From contig DVGI01000015.1 of NCBI GenBank assembly GCA_018712805.1, positions 21,533-85,532 of the forward strand: DNA of 64,000 nt, in the 5' to 3' direction. The stretch is from Candidatus Fimenecus excrementavium. GTDB taxonomy: Bacteria; Bacillota; Clostridia; Oscillospirales; Acutalibacteraceae. The notes beneath the pieces were generated by a model that saw nothing but the letters and a program-made list of their open reading frames with translations, was not told where the DNA came from and ran no database searches. A program made the position numbers and the translations under genes. Shown here piece by piece: positions 35,735-44,793 of the stretch; position 1 is the stretch's first letter; the number at the start of each line of letters is the position of its first letter.

Positions 35735-36850
35735 TTACGCAAGCTTGACTTCTTCCCAAAGCTTTGCAAGCAAATCCAGTGTTTCCTGGTCAAGGTTGTG
35801 GAAATACTGGGTTTTCACTTCTTCTTTCGGATAAAGCACTTCGTTGTCTTTTAAGGTATAGCGGTCATCGGCAAGCACCGCGGTATTCGGGCAAAGATAG
35901 CAAAGATATTCTGCGTTTGCAAGCGCGACTTCCGGCTCACACATAAAGTTGATGAACAACTCTGCAGCCGCTTTGTTTTTGGCGTTCGCCGGAATGCACA
36001 TGGAGTCCACGAAAATGTTGGTGCCCTCTTTCGGATAAACAAACGCAAGGTCCGGGTTAACGTCCGCCATCGTCAGATAATCGCCGCCGTAGTAAGGTGC
36101 AATCGCGGCTTCGCCGTCTTCCATTTTGATGAACACTTCGTCCATAACGTAAGACTGAATCAGCGGTTTCTGCTCAATGAGTTTATCCGCAGCAGCGCGC
36201 CAGTCGTCGGGATTGGTGGTGTTGACCGACTGCCCGAGCAGATACTGCGCAACGCCGAATGCGTCACGGGAGTTGTTGAAGGTCAAAATCTGACCGCTGT
36301 ATTTTTCATCCCACATAATGCTCCAGCTGTCCGGCGTTTCCGTCACCATGGTGGTGTTATAGATAAGACCGACCATGCCGCCGGTATAAGGCACACTGTA
36401 TTCGTTGTTCTCGTCAAAATACAGGTTCTTGTAATCATCGGCAATATAGGAATAGTTCGGAATGTTGTTGAAATCCAGCTTTTGCAGCATGCCCTCTTTA
36501 ATCATGCGTTCAATCATGTAATCGGACGGAATAATAACGTCATAGCTGACGCCGCCGCTTTTCAGCTTGGAATACAAATCTTCGTTGGAGTCGAACATCG
36601 TATAGTTTACGGTGATGCCGGTCAGATTTTCAAATTCCGCAACGACGTCCATTGTCCCCTCGGCGCCGTCAGAAATATATTCACCCCAGTTATAAACGTT
36701 GATTTCCGTGCCTTTGAGTTCCTCGACATTATAGTCGGAAACCAACTTGGACGCATCAAGCGTTGTGCTTTCGGAAGTCGTACAGCCGGAAAGGCCGACG
36801 ATACCGAGCAACATCGTGAGAGAAAGTGCAACTGCTAAAATTTTTTTCAT
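35735..36850 (-). CDS. potD: Spermidine/putrescine ABC transporter substrate-binding lipoprotein
   Basis: 371 residues. Signal peptide with lipobox LSGC at about residue 22, then a PotD fold: NVYNWGEYIS near 53, the acidic YDVIIPSDYMIERM, and WRAAADKLIEQKP. It captures polyamines outside the membrane and hands them to PotB/PotC. AAGGAGG 6 nt before the ATG. Last gene of potABCD. Confidence 0.93.
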   Translation of the reverse strand: MKKILAVALSLTMLLGIVGLSGCTTSESTTLDASKLVSDYNVEELKGTEINVYNWGEYISDGAEGTMDVVAEFENLTGITVNYTMFDSNEDLYSKLKSGGVSYDVIIPSDYMIERMIKEGMLQKLDFNNIPNYSYIADDYKNLYFDENNEYSVPYTGGMVGLIYNTTMVTETPDSWSIMWDEKYSGQILTFNNSRDAFGVAQYLLGQSVNTTNPDDWRAAADKLIEQKPLIQSYVMDEVFIKMEDGEAAIAPYYGGDYLTMADVNPDLAFVYPKEGTNIFVDSMCIPANAKNKAAAELFINFMCEPEVALANAEYLCYLCPNTAVLADDRYTLKDNEVLYPKEEVKTQYFHNLDQETLDLLAKLWEEVKLA

Positions 36851-36861
36851 TTCAAGCCTCC

Positions 36862-37686
36862 TTAAACTTGCTTTGTTTGCTTTATTTTTTGTTTGTTATC
36901 GGCGCGCGCCTGCATCACATTCATCAGGATTAACAGCACAAGCACCGTAACAAAAATCAAAGTAGAAAGGGCGTACATATCCGGCTTAACCTTTTTCTTT
37001 GTCATTGAGAAAATGACGATCGGCAAAGTCTGAAATTTCGGACCGCTGACAAAATAGCTGATAATAAAATCATCTAAAGACAGCGTAAACGCCATTATAA
37101 AGCCGGTTATAATGCCGGACGAGATGTTTGGCAATATCACTTTAAAAAAGGCGGAAACGGGCGTGCAGCCAAGATCCTGCGCCGCCTCACCTAAATGTTT
37201 GTCCGTCTGTTTAAGTTTCGGAAGAACCGAAAGAATCACATAAGGCAAATTGAACGTGACGTGCGCAATCAAAAGCGTGGGGAAGCCCAAAACATCGCTC
37301 GTAGTCACCAAGTGCCCGACAAAAACAAACAGAAGCATCATCGAAACGCCGGTCACGATTTCGGGGTTCATCATCGGAATATTGGTCACAGTCAAAACCG
37401 CATTTTTAATCCACTTTTTCCGCATGGCGTTAATGCCGACCGCGGCAAGCGTTCCGATAATCAGCGCTAAAATCGAAGACGTGATTGCCAAAACCAGCGT
37501 ATTCGATAACGCTTGCAATGTGATACGGTCATTAAAGAGTTCTCCGTACCATTTTAAAGAGAAACCGGAAAGCACGCTTGTGCTGCTTGTGCCGTTAAAG
37601 GACATAACCACCATGACCGCCATCGGCGCATACAAGAACAGCATAATCAGCGCGATATAAATATTCGAGAGCGCTTTTTTCTTCAT
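36862..37686 (-). CDS. potC: Spermidine/putrescine ABC transporter permease PotC
   Basis: 274 residues, six membrane helices. The EAA loop that contacts the ATPase reads LGEAAQDLGCTPVSAFFKVILP. Its start overlaps the end of potB by 4 nt (ATGA type). Confidence 0.92.
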   Translation of the reverse strand: MKKKALSNIYIALIMLFLYAPMAVMVVMSFNGTSSTSVLSGFSLKWYGELFNDRITLQALSNTLVLAITSSILALIIGTLAAVGINAMRKKWIKNAVLTVTNIPMMNPEIVTGVSMMLLFVFVGHLVTTSDVLGFPTLLIAHVTFNLPYVILSVLPKLKQTDKHLGEAAQDLGCTPVSAFFKVILPNISSGIITGFIMAFTLSLDDFIISYFVSGPKFQTLPIVIFSMTKKKVKPDMYALSTLIFVTVLVLLILMNVMQARADNKQKIKQTKQV

Positions 37687-38507
37687 ATGATAATCGCCCC
37701 CTCGTCTTTATCAGCAAAGCGGTTCATCACCAACATGCAAATAATAATCATCAGCATCAAGACAAGGGAAAGCGATGCGCCGAGATTATAGTTGTAAGCG
37801 GACTGGAACTGCATTTCAATCGAGTCGCCGACAAGCAGGAATTTGCCGCCGCCGAGCTTTTGGCTGATATAAAAGGTGCTGACCGACGGCACGAAAACCA
37901 TTGTAATTCCCGAAATGACACCGGGAACGCTCATCGGAAAAATGACCTTGCGCAAAACCGCACGGTTGTTGCACCCAAGGTCCTGCGCCGCCTCGACTAA
38001 GCTGTAATCGAGTTTCGACATCACGGAATAAATCGGCAGAACCATATACGGCAGGAAATTATAAACCATACCGAGAATAACGGCGCCCGGCGTGTTAATC
38101 ATTTGCACTTGGCCTATACCGATTGCCTTAAAAATGGTGTTTAATATACCCGTGTTGGCCAAAATCGTAATCCAGCTGTACGTACGGATTAAAAAGTTCA
38201 TCCACATCGGCAGCATGATAAGCATCATTAAAGTTCGTTGTTTGGAAACACCGGAACGCGACATGATATAGGCTAGCGGATAAGATAAAAGCAGGCAGAT
38301 TGCCGTCGCTAAAACTGCGTACCAAATCGAACGCCCGAAAGTTTCTTTATAGGCGGTCAGCGCCGTGATATTGTCCCAGGTAAGATTGCCGCTGCGGTCG
38401 GTAAACGCATAATAGACGACCATCACCATAGGCGCCAAAATAAACAGCACGGACCAAAGCAGATACGGCGCGTTAATCAGTTTGGAGGTTAAAGATTTCT
38501 TGTTCAT
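37683..38507 (-). CDS. potB: Spermidine/putrescine ABC transporter permease PotB
   Basis: 274 residues, six membrane helices, EAA loop LVEAAQDLGCNNRAVLRKVIFP. The start is the ATG at 38507, 6 nt after GGAGG; the open frame continues upstream into potA as an Arg-rich stretch and is rejected. The ATG lies one base beyond the potA stop. Confidence 0.92.
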   Translation of the reverse strand: MNKKSLTSKLINAPYLLWSVLFILAPMVMVVYYAFTDRSGNLTWDNITALTAYKETFGRSIWYAVLATAICLLLSYPLAYIMSRSGVSKQRTLMMLIMLPMWMNFLIRTYSWITILANTGILNTIFKAIGIGQVQMINTPGAVILGMVYNFLPYMVLPIYSVMSKLDYSLVEAAQDLGCNNRAVLRKVIFPMSVPGVISGITMVFVPSVSTFYISQKLGGGKFLLVGDSIEMQFQSAYNYNLGASLSLVLMLMIIICMLVMNRFADKDEGAIII

Positions 38508-38508
38508 C

Positions 38509-39657
38509 TCACGCCTCCGCCGGTTCTTCTTCATCCTCCGGCGTCGCTTCCGGATCGGACAATTCGTCGAACTCCTCACTAAACGAGCTGTAATCGCCGT
38601 AAAGGCCGGAATACTCGCTCTTTTTCATAACCTGGATTTCGTCCGGCTTAATGGAAATGCCGATAACAGCACCGACTTCTACAAAATCCGTGGTCTGAAT
38701 CATCCATTTAAAGCCGTCAACATCCACGATAATCTCATAATGAACGCCTTTGAAGGTCACAGAAGTCACGGTGCCTTTGAGCATACCCTCTTCTGCCGGG
38801 ACAATGTCAACATCTTCCGGGCGAACGACAACGTCAACCGGTTCGTCTTTGCCAAAGCCTTTATCGACGCACTGGAATTTGATGCCGTGGAATTCCACCG
38901 AAAAGTCGGCGTGCATAATGCCGTCCAAAATATTGCTTTCCCCGATAAAGTCAGCAACAAATGCATTTTTTGGCTCGTTGTAAATGTCGGTCGGCGTACC
39001 GATTTGCTGAATCTCGCCGTTATCCATCACAACGATGGTATCCGACATGGAAAGCGCTTCCTCCTGATCGTGCGTAACATAAATAAAGGTTATGCCCAAT
39101 CTCTGCTGAATGTTTTTAAGCTCAACCTGCATGTCCTTTCGAAGCTTCAAGTCGAGCGCACCGAGCGGCTCGTCCAAAAGCAAAACGCGCGGTTTCACGG
39201 CAAGCGCACGCGCAATCGCCACGCGCTGCTGCTGACCGCCGGAAAGAGAAGAAATATTCCGCTTTTCAAATCCTTTCAAATTGACAAGCGCGAGCATTTC
39301 TTCCACAGTCTTGCGAATTTCGTCCTTTGACTTCTTTTGCAGTTTCAAGCCGAACGCGATATTATCATAAACATTCAAATGCGGAAAGAGAGCATAACGC
39401 TGAAAAATGGTGTTCACCTGCCGCTTATGTGCAGGAACACCATTGATTACTTTTCCCTCAAAAATAACTTCGCCGCTGTCCGGTTCCAAGAAACCGGCAA
39501 TGATGCGAAGTGTGGTTGTTTTTCCGCAGCCGGAGGGCCCGAGCAAGGTTACGAATTCGCCGTCACGAATGTAAAGGTCGATATTCCGTAAAATTGGTTG
39601 GCCGTCAAAGCTGACGGAGATGTTTTTCAAATCAATAATCACTGCGTTTTTTTCCAA
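38509..39657 (-). CDS. potA: Spermidine/putrescine ABC transporter ATPase
   Basis: 382 residues. Walker [11 protein letters not shown]-loop FQRYALFP, signature [15 protein letters not shown], Walker [12 protein letters not shown] and the switch His in THDQEEA. The C-terminal TOBE region (~245-345) is followed by an acidic tail rich in Glu and Asp, a little longer than usual. The start is a TTG (39655-39657) with AAAGGGG 8 nt upstream. First gene of the operon, with a leader carrying two small hairpins. Confidence 0.94.
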   Translation of the reverse strand: MEKNAVIIDLKNISVSFDGQPILRNIDLYIRDGEFVTLLGPSGCGKTTTLRIIAGFLEPDSGEVIFEGKVINGVPAHKRQVNTIFQRYALFPHLNVYDNIAFGLKLQKKSKDEIRKTVEEMLALVNLKGFEKRNISSLSGGQQQRVAIARALAVKPRVLLLDEPLGALDLKLRKDMQVELKNIQQRLGITFIYVTHDQEEALSMSDTIVVMDNGEIQQIGTPTDIYNEPKNAFVADFIGESNILDGIMHADFSVEFHGIKFQCVDKGFGKDEPVDVVVRPEDVDIVPAEEGMLKGTVTSVTFKGVHYEIIVDVDGFKWMIQTTDFVEVGAVIGISIKPDEIQVMKKSEYSGLYGDYSSFSEEFDELSDPEATPEDEEEPAEA

Positions 39658-39672
39658 TTATGCAGCCCCTTT

Positions 39673-39712
39673 CCAACCGATAGGTATCGTTGGGTATGCA
39701 ACGCGTGCACCC
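39673..39712 (-). promoter_or_regulatory. Two small inverted repeats in the potA leader
   Basis: CCAACCGATAGGTATCGTTGG (39673-39693) has arms that pair except for one bulged base, and 39692-39712 forms a second, weaker GGGT...ACCC hairpin. They lie between promoter and ribosome site, so they could be a protein operator or an RNA element. No known riboswitch consensus is recognised. Confidence 0.4.
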
Positions 39713-39730
39713 CTATTTGGTATGAATACA

Positions 39731-39759
39731 AATATAGAGAAAAAATACAAAAAAGTCAA
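39731..39759 (-). promoter_or_regulatory. Sigma-A promoter of the pot operon
   Basis: Minus-strand TTGACT (39754-39759), 17-bp spacer, TATATT (39731-39736), leaving a ~65-nt leader before the potA TTG. Confidence 0.8.
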
Positions 39760-39793
39760 TAATTTTACGAAAATTTACATAGAAAGTTTTATA

Positions 39794-39823
39794 GAAAAAA
39801 AGCCGGAGAAATCCTCCGGCTTT
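39794..39823 (-). terminator. Terminator of trpS-ybaK
   Basis: Minus-strand AAAGCCGGAG/CTCCGGCTTT stem with a short loop, followed by seven T. Confidence 0.88.
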
Positions 39824-39843
39824 GGCAATATTTTCTATATAGG

Positions 39844-40314
39844 TTATTCCCAGCCTTTACACACGTCTATCCATGCGCAATATCCCGAATATTTTTCCAG
39901 TTCCGGGATCGTAAGCTCGATAGCGCTGTTGGCGCTTCCGCAGGCGGGAAATACGGTTTGGAACCGCTGAAGCGAGCGGTCCAAATAGACTGTAACGCCA
40001 CTGTTTACCGCAAACGGGCAAACCCCGCCGACCGCATGCCCAACAAGTTCTTCGACTCGCTCCGCCGGAATCATAGACGCTTTTTGATGAAACCGCGCTT
40101 TAAACTTCGGGTTGTCGATTTTTGTGTCACCAGCCGCAACAATCAGCACAGGGGCCCCGTCTACAAGAAAAGAAAGCGTCTTTGCAATTTGCTTTTCTTC
40201 GCAACCCAAAGCTTGTGCCGCAAGTGCAACGGTAGCACTCGAAACGGGGAACTCCAAAATCTTATCTTCTAACCCGAATGTTTTAAAATAAGCTTTTACT
40301 TTATCAATCGCCAT
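39844..40314 (-). CDS. ybaK: YbaK/EbsC-family aminoacyl-tRNA deacylase
   Basis: 156 residues. Trans-editing family that hydrolyses mischarged tRNAs such as Cys-tRNA(Pro). The core is visible as KTLSFLVDG, VVAAGDTKIDNPK, the GVCPFA loop and VYLDRSL. It begins 9 bp after trpS, so it is likely co-transcribed; coupling an editing enzyme to a tRNA synthetase fits. Substrate specificity is not decidable. Confidence 0.88.
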   Translation of the reverse strand: MAIDKVKAYFKTFGLEDKILEFPVSSATVALAAQALGCEEKQIAKTLSFLVDGAPVLIVAAGDTKIDNPKFKARFHQKASMIPAERVEELVGHAVGGVCPFAVNSGVTVYLDRSLQRFQTVFPACGSANSAIELTIPELEKYSGYCAWIDVCKGWE

Positions 40315-40323
40315 TGTTTCACC

Positions 40324-41328
40324 TTACAGTTGATAGAAACCCACGCGTTTCATCGCTTTGCGAAGCGTACGGTTGGCAACACGGGCGGCTTTCTGGGCGC
40401 CGGCTTCCATGCAGGCGTTGAGGTAAGATTTATCAGCGATCAAGCGGTTAAACTCATCGCGCACCGGCGCGAGTTCCGCAACAACGGCTTGAGCTACCGC
40501 GGCTTTGAAATCGCCGTAGCCTTTTCCGTCGAACTCTTTTTCAATTTCTGCAAAATCCTTACCTGTGCAGCAGCTGTAAATCGTCATTAAGTTATTGACG
40601 CCGTCTTTCCCCTGGGCATAATGCACGCGCGCTTCAGAGTCGGTGACTGCGCTTTTAATTTTATGGACAATCGTATCGGTATCGTCCAGCACAGAGATAA
40701 ACGCTTTGACGTTTGTGTCCGACTTGCTCATTTTTTTTGTCGGCTCCTGCAAAGACATAATCTTTGCACCGGTTTTGCCGATAAAGGGTTCGGGCAACGT
40801 GAAGGTTTCACCGTAAAGACCATTGAAACGGTCCGCAATATTGCGGGTAATTTCCAAATGCTGCTTTTGGTCCACGCCGATCGGCACATAGTTTGCCTGA
40901 TACAGCAAAATATCCGCCGCCATCAGCATCGGATAAGCAAACAGACCAACGTTGACGTTTTCCGGGTGTTTCTCACTTTTATCTTTAAACTGTGTCATAC
41001 GTGCCGCTTCCCCGAACTGCGTGTAGCAGTTGAGAATCCAGCCGAGCTGTGCGTGTGCGCTGACGTGGCTTTGCACAAAAACGGTGTTTTTCTCGGGGTC
41101 AAGGCCGATGGCAAGCAAAAATGCATACATTTCCAACGTCTTGCGGCGAAGCTGTGCGGGTTCGGGCCGAACGGTAATTGAGTGTAAATCCGCAACGGCA
41201 TAATAACATTCATAGTCATCCGCCATATTTTTCCAGTTTTTCAGCGCACCCAAATAATTGCCGAGTGTGGGCGTGCCCGTCGGCTGAATTGCACTTAAAA
41301 CAACTTGTTTCTTCTCGTTGGTTTCCAT
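40324..41328 (-). CDS. trpS: Tryptophanyl-tRNA synthetase
   Basis: 334 residues, class I synthetase. The HIGH-like motif lies in QPTGTPTLGNYLGAL near the N-terminus and KMSKS is intact (KKMSKSD near 200). Length fits bacterial TrpS. Its 5' leader is under 60 nt, too short for a T-box. Confidence 0.97.
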   Translation of the reverse strand: METNEKKQVVLSAIQPTGTPTLGNYLGALKNWKNMADDYECYYAVADLHSITVRPEPAQLRRKTLEMYAFLLAIGLDPEKNTVFVQSHVSAHAQLGWILNCYTQFGEAARMTQFKDKSEKHPENVNVGLFAYPMLMAADILLYQANYVPIGVDQKQHLEITRNIADRFNGLYGETFTLPEPFIGKTGAKIMSLQEPTKKMSKSDTNVKAFISVLDDTDTIVHKIKSAVTDSEARVHYAQGKDGVNNLMTIYSCCTGKDFAEIEKEFDGKGYGDFKAAVAQAVVAELAPVRDEFNRLIADKSYLNACMEAGAQKAARVANRTLRKAMKRVGFYQL

Positions 41329-41376
41329 TTTTAAAATCTCCCATATCTAAACTGCCATGTAAATGGCTTAAAAGAT

Positions 41377-41405
41377 ATTATAGCAGTAACTTAAAAATTT
41401 ATCAA
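41377..41405 (-). promoter_or_regulatory. Sigma-A promoter of trpS-ybaK
   Basis: Minus-strand TTGATA (41400-41405), 17-bp spacer, TATAAT (41377-41382). A small GCCAT/ATGGC hairpin lies in the leader (41355-41368). Confidence 0.78.
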
Positions 41406-41447
41406 TCTAAAATCCGGATTTTTTGTAAGAGTTTGTCAGATTTCTTA

Positions 41448-41476
41448 TTGTTTTTTTGGCTAAAGTGTTATATAAT
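41448..41476 (+). promoter_or_regulatory. Sigma-A promoter of ilvA-ridA
   Basis: TTGTTT (41448-41453), 17-bp spacer, TATAAT (41471-41476), 35 bp before the ATG. Confidence 0.72.
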
Positions 41477-41511
41477 TGTTTGGGTAAATTATTGGAAAGA
41501 AGAGATTATAC

Positions 41512-42711
41512 ATGTTAACGCTCGACAAAGTGTATCACGCATCTTTTCAGCTGAAAGATGTTATCCGCAAAACGGACATGATCATGGCGCCGAAAATCAA
41601 TCCTGACTGTGAGGTGCATTTAAAAACCGAAAACTTGCAGGTTACCGGCTCTTTCAAAGTGCGCGGTGCTGCATATAAAATCTCACAGCTTTCAGATGAA
41701 GAAAAGAAAAAAGGCGTGATCGCCTGCTCCGCCGGCAACCATGCACAGGGCGTGGCGCTCGCCGCGACCAAAAACGGAATTAAATCTTTGATTTGTCTGC
41801 CGGACGGCGCACCGATTTCCAAAGTGGAAGCTACGAGAAAATACGGTGCGGAAATTTGCCTGGTGGAAGGCGTTTATGACGACGCTTACAACCGTGCGTT
41901 ACAGTTGAAAGACGAAAAAGGCTATACATTCATTCACCCGTTTAACGACGAAGACGTGATTGCGGGTCAGGGCACAATCGGACTTGAAATTTTAGAGCAG
42001 CTGCCCGATGTGGATATTGTCATTGTCCCGGTCGGCGGCGGCGGACTGATTTCGGGCGTTGCATTTGCGATTAAAGCGTTAAAGCCGAATGTCAAAGTTT
42101 ACGGCGTGCAGGCTGCCGGCGCTCCGAGCATGCAAAAATCCCTTGCCGACGGCAAAATCGAGATGCTCGACGAAGTCTCTACGATTGCCGACGGTATTGC
42201 TGTAAAAGAACCCGGCGACATTACGTTCGATATGTGCCAAAAATATGTGGACGGCGTTGTTACCGTTTCCGAGGACGAAATTGCAGCGGCGATCTTGGCG
42301 CTGATTGAACAGCAAAAGCTGATTGCAGAAGGCGCCGGCGCGGTTTCCGTTGCGGCTGCGATGTTTAACAAAATTGACGTCAAAGGCAAAAAGGTTTGCT
42401 GCCTCGTTTCCGGCGGTAATATTGACGTGACCATTCTGTCGAGAGTCATCAAACGCGGTCTTTTGAAGTCCGGTCGGACGTTCTCCATGACAATTGAACT
42501 GCTTGATAAACCCGGTCAGCTCAAAGGCGTTTCCGAAACCATTGCGGAACAGGGCGGCAACATCATTTCCGTTCACCACGAAAGAGCTTCGGAAGGTTCC
42601 GACATCAACGGCTGCTATTTGCGCTTGGTGCTGGAAACCCGAAACTTTGACCACATTGAAGCCATCAAAAACGCTTTGATTGAGCGCGGCTATCATATTA
42701 AGTCTTATTAA
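41512..42711 (+). CDS. ilvA: Threonine ammonia-lyase (short form with C-terminal ACT domain)
   Basis: 399 residues. PLP enzyme converting threonine to 2-oxobutyrate through an enamine. The Schiff-base Lys is in TGSFKVRGA, the PLP-phosphate loop is VGGGGLISG, and CSAGNHAQGVA is conserved. Residues ~325-399 form one ACT domain, as in the clostridial TdcB/IlvA type of about 400 residues rather than the ~510-residue two-ACT biosynthetic type. Directly followed by ridA. Whether it serves isoleucine synthesis or threonine fermentation cannot be told. Confidence 0.93.
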   Translation: MLTLDKVYHASFQLKDVIRKTDMIMAPKINPDCEVHLKTENLQVTGSFKVRGAAYKISQLSDEEKKKGVIACSAGNHAQGVALAATKNGIKSLICLPDGAPISKVEATRKYGAEICLVEGVYDDAYNRALQLKDEKGYTFIHPFNDEDVIAGQGTIGLEILEQLPDVDIVIVPVGGGGLISGVAFAIKALKPNVKVYGVQAAGAPSMQKSLADGKIEMLDEVSTIADGIAVKEPGDITFDMCQKYVDGVVTVSEDEIAAAILALIEQQKLIAEGAGAVSVAAAMFNKIDVKGKKVCCLVSGGNIDVTILSRVIKRGLLKSGRTFSMTIELLDKPGQLKGVSETIAEQGGNIISVHHERASEGSDINGCYLRLVLETRNFDHIEAIKNALIERGYHIKSY

Positions 42712-42737
42712 GAAATCTTTTTAAGGAGGAATTCCAA

Positions 42738-43112
42738 ATGATTGATACTTTACACACCGAAAATGCGCCGGAGGCTATCGGCCCGTATTCTCAGGCAAAA
42801 ATCATCAACGGCGTTTTATATGCATCCGGTCAGATTGCGATTAACCCCGCAACCAGCGAAGTGGAAGCCACCACGATTGAGGAGCAAACCGAACAGGTTT
42901 GCCAAAATATCGGCGCGATTTTAGAAGCTGCCGGTACGGATTTTTCGAAAGTCATTAAGACAACCTGCTTCTTAAAGAATATGGCAGACTTTGGTGCTTT
43001 CAACACGGTTTACGGCAACTATTTTGTCAGCAAGCCGGCGCGTTCCTGCGTCGCAGTTGCCGCTTTGCCGAAAGATGTTTTGGTTGAAGTGGAAGTTATC
43101 GCGGAAGTCTAA
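42738..43112 (+). CDS. ridA: Reactive intermediate/imine deaminase RidA
   Basis: 124 residues, YjgF/YER057c/UK114 family. GPYSQA, SGQIAINP and the active Arg in KPARSCVAV are intact. It hydrolyses the enamine/imine products released by PLP dehydratases such as the enzyme encoded 26 bp upstream, so the pair makes functional sense. AAGGAGG 8 nt before the ATG. Confidence 0.95.
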   Translation: MIDTLHTENAPEAIGPYSQAKIINGVLYASGQIAINPATSEVEATTIEEQTEQVCQNIGAILEAAGTDFSKVIKTTCFLKNMADFGAFNTVYGNYFVSKPARSCVAVAALPKDVLVEVEVIAEV

Positions 43113-43126
43113 ACACAAACAGCATA

Positions 43127-43162
43127 TTAAAAAGGGTACGGTAAAAACCGTACCCTTTTTTC
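43127..43162. terminator. Bidirectional terminator after ridA
   Basis: Perfect 13-bp arms (43130-43142, 43147-43159) around an AAAA loop with flanking A/T runs; shared with the convergent ABC ATPase gene. Confidence 0.92.
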
Positions 43163-43180
43163 TTGTTCTTATGTTTTGAA

Positions 43181-43999
43181 TTATAAGACTTTGGAAAGGA
43201 ATTCCTGCAAACGCGGGTTTTGCGGGTGGTTGAAAATGCCGTCAGGCGTGTTTTCTTCCAAAATCTTGCCGTCATCCATAAACAACACACGGTCGCCGAC
43301 TTCTCGCGCAAAGCCCATTTCGTGAGTTACAACGACCATGGTCATACCGCTTTTCGCAAGGTCTTTCATCACGTCCAAAACCTCACCGACCATTTCCGGG
43401 TCGAGCGCCGAGGTCGGCTCGTCAAACAACATAACGTCCGGATTCATCGCGAGCGAACGCACAATCGCAACACGCTGTTTCTGACCGCCGGAAAGCATCG
43501 ACGGATAAGCGTCTGCCTTGTCTGAAAGCCCGATGCGCTCCAAAAGCGCCATCGCGTTTTCTTTCGCTTCCGCCTTAATTTGGGCATTGGATTTAATTTC
43601 CGAAGCCGGAGCAATCTTGTCCTTTTTCCCCGTAAGCTTGTACTTCAAATTTTGGCGGCGCAGTTTTGCCATCGCCTTTTTCTGGACCAAAATCGGAGAC
43701 AGCGTAATATTTTCCAAAACCGTCTTGTTGTTGAAAAGGTTAAAATGCTGGAACACCATGCCCATATGTTGGCGCTGAACGTTGATATCCACTTTCATGT
43801 CGGTTAAATCAACGCCGTTAAACAGCACGCTGCCGGAAGTCGGATCTTCCATACAGTTTAAGCAACGCAGAAAGGTACTTTTGCCGGAACCGGAAGGACC
43901 GATAATAACGACCTTCTCCCCTTTTTCGATGGTCAGGTTAATGCCTTTGAGCACCTGAAGGTCGCCGAAGCTTTTGGTCAGGTTAATGACTTCTATCAC
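43181..43999 (-). CDS. Polar amino-acid ABC transporter ATPase (GlnQ-like) with an inserted segment
   Basis: 272 residues against ~240 for the family. Walker [11 protein letters not shown]-loop VFQHFNLF, signature [15 protein letters not shown], Walker [13 protein letters not shown] and switch His in THEMGF are all intact. The extra ~30 residues, rich in Lys, lie between the Q-loop and the signature (about residues 103-140). The start is a GTG with AGGAG 12 nt upstream; it overlaps the permease gene by 17 nt. Confidence 0.9.
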   Translation of the reverse strand: MIEVINLTKSFGDLQVLKGINLTIEKGEKVVIIGPSGSGKSTFLRCLNCMEDPTSGSVLFNGVDLTDMKVDINVQRQHMGMVFQHFNLFNNKTVLENITLSPILVQKKAMAKLRRQNLKYKLTGKKDKIAPASEIKSNAQIKAEAKENAMALLERIGLSDKADAYPSMLSGGQKQRVAIVRSLAMNPDVMLFDEPTSALDPEMVGEVLDVMKDLAKSGMTMVVVTHEMGFAREVGDRVLFMDDGKILEENTPDGIFNHPQNPRLQEFLSKVL

Positions 44000-44702
44000 T
44001 TTTTCTCAGGCTCCTTTCCATCCACTTAATCAGACCGCTGATTAACAATACCATTGCGATATAAATCACCGCCATGACAAGATACGGAATCATAAATTCG
44101 TAAGTCGAAGTACCAATCTTGCGGAATGCAACATACAAATCCGTTGCGCCGATGAAGCTGACAACTGAGGTTTCCTTAATCAAAGAAATAAACTCGTTGC
44201 CCAATGTCGGCAGTATGTTTTTAATCGCCTGTGGAATGACAATGCGGCGCATTGTCGTTGCAAAGCTCAAGCCGACCGAACGGCCGCCTTCCATTTGTCC
44301 AGGGTCAACGGATTGAATGCCGCTGCGCATGATTTCCGAAACATAGGCGCCGGAATTTAAGCCGAACACAATGCAAGACACCGTAACCGACGGCAGATTC
44401 ACATCCATCAGCGGCAGTGCTACGTAATAGAACAGCAACAGCTGCACCACCATAGGCGTCCCGCGGAAAAAGCTGACATATACACTGCAAATTCCATTTA
44501 AAACACGTGGCAAACGTCTGTATTTCGGCAATACGCGCACGGTCGCAATCAATGTACCGATTACAATACCGATGAGCAGACCAATGACGGCGATTTTAAC
44601 CGTGTTTTGCAAGCCGGTGGAAATTTCAGAGAGGTAAGAATCAGCGCTGCCGCCCTGGAACAACTCTACAAATTTCCAAAATTTGCGTTCAAAGTCTCCC
44701 AT
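43983..44702 (-). CDS. Polar amino-acid ABC transporter permease
   Basis: 239 residues, HisMQ/GlnP family. Membrane helices near 33-55, 70-100 and 195-225. The EAA-type loop that docks to the ATPase reads [27 protein letters not shown] 7 nt before the ATG. Middle gene of a receptor-permease-ATPase set. Confidence 0.92.
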   Translation of the reverse strand: MGDFERKFWKFVELFQGGSADSYLSEISTGLQNTVKIAVIGLLIGIVIGTLIATVRVLPKYRRLPRVLNGICSVYVSFFRGTPMVVQLLLFYYVALPLMDVNLPSVTVSCIVFGLNSGAYVSEIMRSGIQSVDPGQMEGGRSVGLSFATTMRRIVIPQAIKNILPTLGNEFISLIKETSVVSFIGATDLYVAFRKIGTSTYEFMIPYLVMAVIYIAMVLLISGLIKWMERSLRKSDRSH

Positions 44703-44728
44703 AATAAAATCCTTATTTCACACAGAAA

Positions 44729-44763
44729 CGCAATATCCTCACCGAAACGGTGAGGGTATTGCG
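44729..44763 (-). terminator. Intercistronic hairpin between receptor and permease genes
   Basis: Arms of 16 nt with one mismatch around a TTT loop, followed on the minus strand by only a weak T-run (TTTC). Such a hairpin may partly stop transcription or stabilise the upstream message so that more receptor than permease is made. Confidence 0.65.
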
Positions 44764-44793
44764 CTAAATGTTTATTTTCTTTTGAGTTGCTAA

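Noticed and set aside
41329..41511. Possible T-box leader for trpS
   Set aside because: The mapped promoter leaves under 60 nt of leader and no T-box consensus or terminator is present.
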